A program made the position numbers and the translations under genes. This document shows positions 60,978 through 64,000 of a stretch of 64,000 nt of DNA, in pieces (the first letter of the stretch is position 1; the number at the start of each line of letters is the position of its first letter). Source of the stretch: Eucalyptus grandis (Eukaryota > Streptophyta > Magnoliopsida > Myrtales > Myrtaceae); the NCBI RefSeq assembly GCF_016545825.1, contig NC_052618.1, forward strand, positions 37,332,196-37,396,195. Direction: 5' to 3'. The notes beneath the pieces are model-generated. The model saw only the letters and a list, made by a program, of their open reading frames with translations. It ran no database searches and had not been told where the DNA came from.

Positions 60978-62407
60978 TCATGTGAACTGCGTTCTCATAT
61001 AGGTATCCTCGTGTACAGAAACAGGATTGGCACCGGTTTGAGGAGGGAATTGTGGATGTCCCATAGCCACGCCTCCTTGATTAAACAGAGGCCCATTGCC
61101 CCAGCCTTGGTCAGCGTTATTTTTGGCTGAAGTCAGGGCGAGATATGAGATCATTCCGAGGGTAACTGTAGCAAGGGACAAGAGGGCACCTCCTGCGAAC
61201 ACACCGGGTTTCACGACATAACAATTATCGTACCAGTAGAACCCGTTTGCCGCACCATGCTGATTGTTTAGTGCAGCCACTGCTAGCAACGAGAAGAACG
61301 CGACGACGAACGTGATCCTGCATGGCAAGGACAGTAGACAGTGAACAAGCATAGGACCGTGGGCAAGCAGTATATGCTCTCTGAACTGCGGCAAGATCAC
61401 AAATTATGCATAAAATTCATCACTGACTAGTTCTACATTTTCATAACTACACAAAGTGCAATCCTCAACCTTATTATTAAGTATGCTCATGTCAGAATCT
61501 GGCCCACCAAAACTCTCCTCTATACTTATGATCTATATGGGAAATAGTTCTTGAATTAACTCTGCCACTAGCACCAATCAAAGACATTGTTGACGACTCT
61601 GCTAAACCACAAGTCTGCATTCTTTAGATGATTTAATATCCATTAATCAAAGAAATCCTTTTCCATCTACATCTATGCTATTAACAAACAAGAAAATTCA
61701 GTTCAATCCTCCACATGAACCATGTTCCAATCCAAGCAGTCTAGCAATGCAAGATTAGTGCTGGTATTTGATTGCTTATCATTATTTTCACCCTTCTTCA
61801 GCATCATCCGGTGGATTGTCATCCACCAATGCCTCTGATAAACCAGAGGTAATACAATATTGTTCAATGGGAAGAAGCTCGAAATTCAATAAAATTTAGA
61901 CAAGGTTGTTGCTAGTTAGTTTACCATCGTTACATCTCTCCATAGAAGAATTACAAGTCTGACAGACTTAACCAGACAAAAGTATAGAAGAACCTGATGA
62001 ATAGGTAAAATGACAATGGGAGTATTCATAGCAATGTGGAGGAGCAGGAGACATAGACTGACAAAAAGGAAGAAACTGATAGGGTCTCGATTACTAGCTG
62101 CATTTTCCATCTAAATATGCTGCCTACCATGCAGCGAATCCACGTATTCCTGACACCATCACTCAATAAAACCGCTGAACGTACACGAACACCACAAAAA
62201 AGACTGTCGTATTTTAACCGCATCTAGATGCCAAAGGTGTAGTTGAAATTTTACCAGGAAAGAATGAAGCAGATAACTGCAATTGTCCCACTAGAGGTCG
62301 ATGGATGAGGGTTCCTTCTGCAGCAAATGCACCCAGTTGCCATATTAATGATCACTTGGGCGATAATGAGAGTTAGTGCAGCTGTTAAACCAAGAGCCGC
62401 AGCAGGA
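60978..62407 (-). CDS. DUF1218 family membrane protein, 5' exon not found
   Basis: Two exons are supported: 62407-62255 (starting after CACACAG, encoding PAAALGLTAALTLIIAQVII and the Cys-rich MATGCICCRRNPHPSTSSGT) and 61317-60978 (starting after CCATGCAG, encoding ITFVVAFFSLLAVAALNNQH, GFYWYDNCYVVKPGVFAGGA and the C-terminus HEDTYMRTQFT). The donor at 62254 (TTCCTG/GTAAAA) joins them in frame through a split Trp codon. The intron is 937 bases. DUF1218 proteins have four membrane segments and include factors that modulate cell-wall lignin; these exons give three hydrophobic segments. The first exon, with the start codon and signal-like first segment, is not visible between 62408 and the transposon at 63219. 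It lies beyond the window, or is lost. Confidence 0.8.
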
Positions 62408-62502
62408 CTGTGTGGTAGTCACACTGTGGAGGTTTTGCTGACAGCACTTCGGAAGCCTACAAATCTCAAAAGGTAATCAACCGTTATACACATGAGAAAA
62501 AG

Positions 62503-62567
62503 AATAACATCTTCAGCTATCTATTAAGAAAGTAAATAACATCTTCAGCTATCTATTAAGAAAGTAT
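62503..62567. repeat. 32-bp tandem repeat, two copies
   Basis: AATAACATCTTCAGCTATCT and the following TATTAAGAAAGT occur twice (from 62503 and 62535) without mismatch. Probably within the first intron or upstream region of the DUF1218 gene. Confidence 0.85.
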
Positions 62568-63218
62568 CATATTTAGCCATGTGGTGAGAGAAAAATATCA
62601 ACCAGTGAAACCAGGCACAAGATTTATATGATTTAGTGTCAGAATATATCCAGAGCAGACCAAAACAATCCACCATGAGAAAGCAGGAAACTAGGACTTT
62701 ACCTGAGAAAGCACTGAGACCTAACCTCAGACACTATGATAAATTCCAACAAGAGATTACAAGAGAAATCACCTTTTCACAACACCACCAACAGGAGTGC
62801 TTATATGACAACCTAATCTTCCTAAATAGAATAAAATGAAAAAGGAATTGGTATATTTGTAAGGAAACCGGCCATAAAATGCTCAAGCTCTCTAATGGAT
62901 TGAATCTGACAATTCACACAATGAAAGGACATTTCTGCTCTGCTTTTATGAGACATCCAATGAAATAGAAACCATCTAGGAAGTACAGAGGGATTTCTGA
63001 CATTTTGAGTTACATTGTGTATATGAATTCTTGGACTTGCTCTCTTTTACCCTGATTCTCCATCCACTGTCACGAAACAATACATCTGTGTCCATGTACT
63101 CTCTTCAACCAAAAACACAGCATGGGCCGCTAGGGTGCTAATTTAACGCCAGACCATTAACTGCTGAAAAGCAATCCATCTTGCCACAATATAGCAATGA
63201 AGCAGAATGCCAATTATA

Positions 63219-64000
63219 GGGCCCGTTTGGTTCAACTTTGGGGAAATGCCATTGGGATAATGCAAATACCTTTGAGCAAAAGGGGTTTGTGGGAATGTTA
63301 TACCGTTTGGTAAATTGTAGCATTGAAAGGCAACTTAGTATAAACACCGTTTGGTAAAATTCAGCTTTGTAATTGACTTTTGGTATTTTTTATTTTTTAT
63401 TTAAATCAGAAAATCAAATTCCGGCCGGCCAACCGCCGCCAACCAGATCCGCCGCGGACCACCAGAGATCTGGCCATCCGCGCCGGATCGCCGTCCGGCA
63501 GCCTGATCTGGCCTCAAGACCGCCAGATCTCGGCCGCCGGACGGCCGATCTAGCGGCTTGAAGTCCGCGCGGCCTCGGGCGGCGTCGCCGGGCGGGCGCG
63601 AGCCAGCGACGCCGCCCGGGTCCGCGCGGACCCAGCGGCGTCGCCGGCGGGCGTGAGCCAGCGACGCCGCCGAGGTCGCGCGGACCCATGCGGCGTTGCT
63701 GGCTCGCCCGCGCCCGGCGACGCCGCTGAGGTCGCGCGGACCCGGGCGGCATCGCCCGGCTCACGCCCGCCCGCGACGCCGCCTGGGTCGCGGGTCTCGC
63801 CACCCCGGGCGGTGGTCACCGGGACGCGGGACCCCCACGCGGCGGTGGCGGCTGCCGGAGAAGCCGCACTCTCAGCCGGCGAGGAAGACGAAGACGAACG
63901 AAGAAGAAAGGGGGAAGAAGATGAACAAAGTGGATTATGAACAAAGGAACTGGCATTTCGAAATGCCCAAAGCTGGTCCTCCCCAGCATTGGGCTTTCAG
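63219..64000. mobile_element. GC-rich non-autonomous DNA transposon (copy 2), cut by the window end
   Basis: Starts GGGCCCGTTTGGTTCAACTT. Its first 200 bases match the inverse of the right end of 47320-48259, including ATGCAAATACCTTT and AAATTGTAGCATTGAAA. A GC-rich core follows (63420-63900). The last bases (CCCCAGCATTGGGCTTTCAG) match, inverted, AAAGCCCAATGCTGGGG of copy 1 at about 47440. The remaining terminus is outside the window. Long open frames on both strands in the core are composition artefacts. Confidence 0.7.
63560..63800. repeat. 56-bp GC-rich tandem repeat
   Basis: CGACGCCGC recurs at 63607, 63662, 63718 and 63774 (spacing 55, 56, 56), usually followed by GAGGTCGCGCGGACCC or a close variant. 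At least four units, nearly all G and C, inside the transposon core. Confidence 0.8.

Noticed and set aside
60978..61400. Treating the 140-residue frame as the whole DUF1218 protein
   Set aside because: Its first 28 residues are intron sequence before the CCATGCAG acceptor; the preceding exon at 62407-62255 joins in frame and supplies the conserved Cys-rich segment.
63414..63940. Arg/Ala/Pro-rich open frames on both strands (up to 129 residues)
   Set aside because: Frames stay open because the 56-bp repeats are almost pure G and C; no family features and no consistent strand.

Overview
This window looks like nuclear DNA from a dicot plant. Genes contain GT-AG introns, the protein families are typical of land plants (CC-NB-ARC-LRR resistance protein, DYW-class PPR protein, DUF1218 membrane protein), and about 60% of the sequence is transposable-element debris of plant types (chromovirus and Tat-type gypsy elements, Mutator-like foldbacks, a LINE scrap). 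The species cannot be proven from sequence alone; a woody rosid such as a member of the Myrtaceae is only a guess.

Layout. 0.8-4.0 kb: one intact intronless-CDS NLR gene on the minus strand, with a probable short 5'UTR intron and a 142-bp tandem repeat behind its promoter. 4.5-10.5 kb: AT-rich intergenic DNA holding a 370-bp MITE, a 597-bp Mutator-like foldback with a perfect 9-bp target duplication, and several short duplications. 10.5-13.3 kb: a solo LTR with a perfect 5-bp target duplication. 13.4-47.3 kb: a nested retrotransposon block. In order this holds a LINE fragment, a truncated gypsy element (13.6-17.7), and a long LTR-like block in plus orientation (17.7-22.6 continuing at 33.8-35.7). 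That block is interrupted by a 973-bp Mutator-like foldback, by a 230-bp near-perfect palindrome, and by a complete but decayed 11.2-kb chromovirus (22.6-33.8). Then come a Tat-lineage pol pseudogene on the minus strand (38.2-41.1) and a second copy of the same LTR-like block, inverted (41.8-46.6).

47.3-64 kb is the gene-rich part: a GC-rich DNA transposon with coding-like duplicated cargo; a DNAJC17-like J-domain/RRM gene (plus); a PP2A B'/B56 regulatory subunit gene (minus, convergent with the DnaJ gene); a DYW-class PPR gene (minus); a scrap that matches mitochondrial atp9; and the last two recognisable exons of a DUF1218 gene (minus), whose 5' part lies beyond or behind a second copy of the GC-rich transposon running off the window end.

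The genes are ordinary independent plant transcription units, not an operon or one pathway: immune receptor (NLR), probable splicing-linked co-chaperone (DnaJ), phosphatase targeting subunit (PP2A), organellar RNA factor (PPR) and a cell-wall-associated membrane protein (DUF1218). The most notable structures are the template-switch palindrome at 21.7-22.0 kb, the tandem duplication of the DnaJ/PP2A convergent gene tails at 51.7-53.8 kb, and the inverted LTR blocks around the Tat pol remnant. I found no convincing wholly new system.
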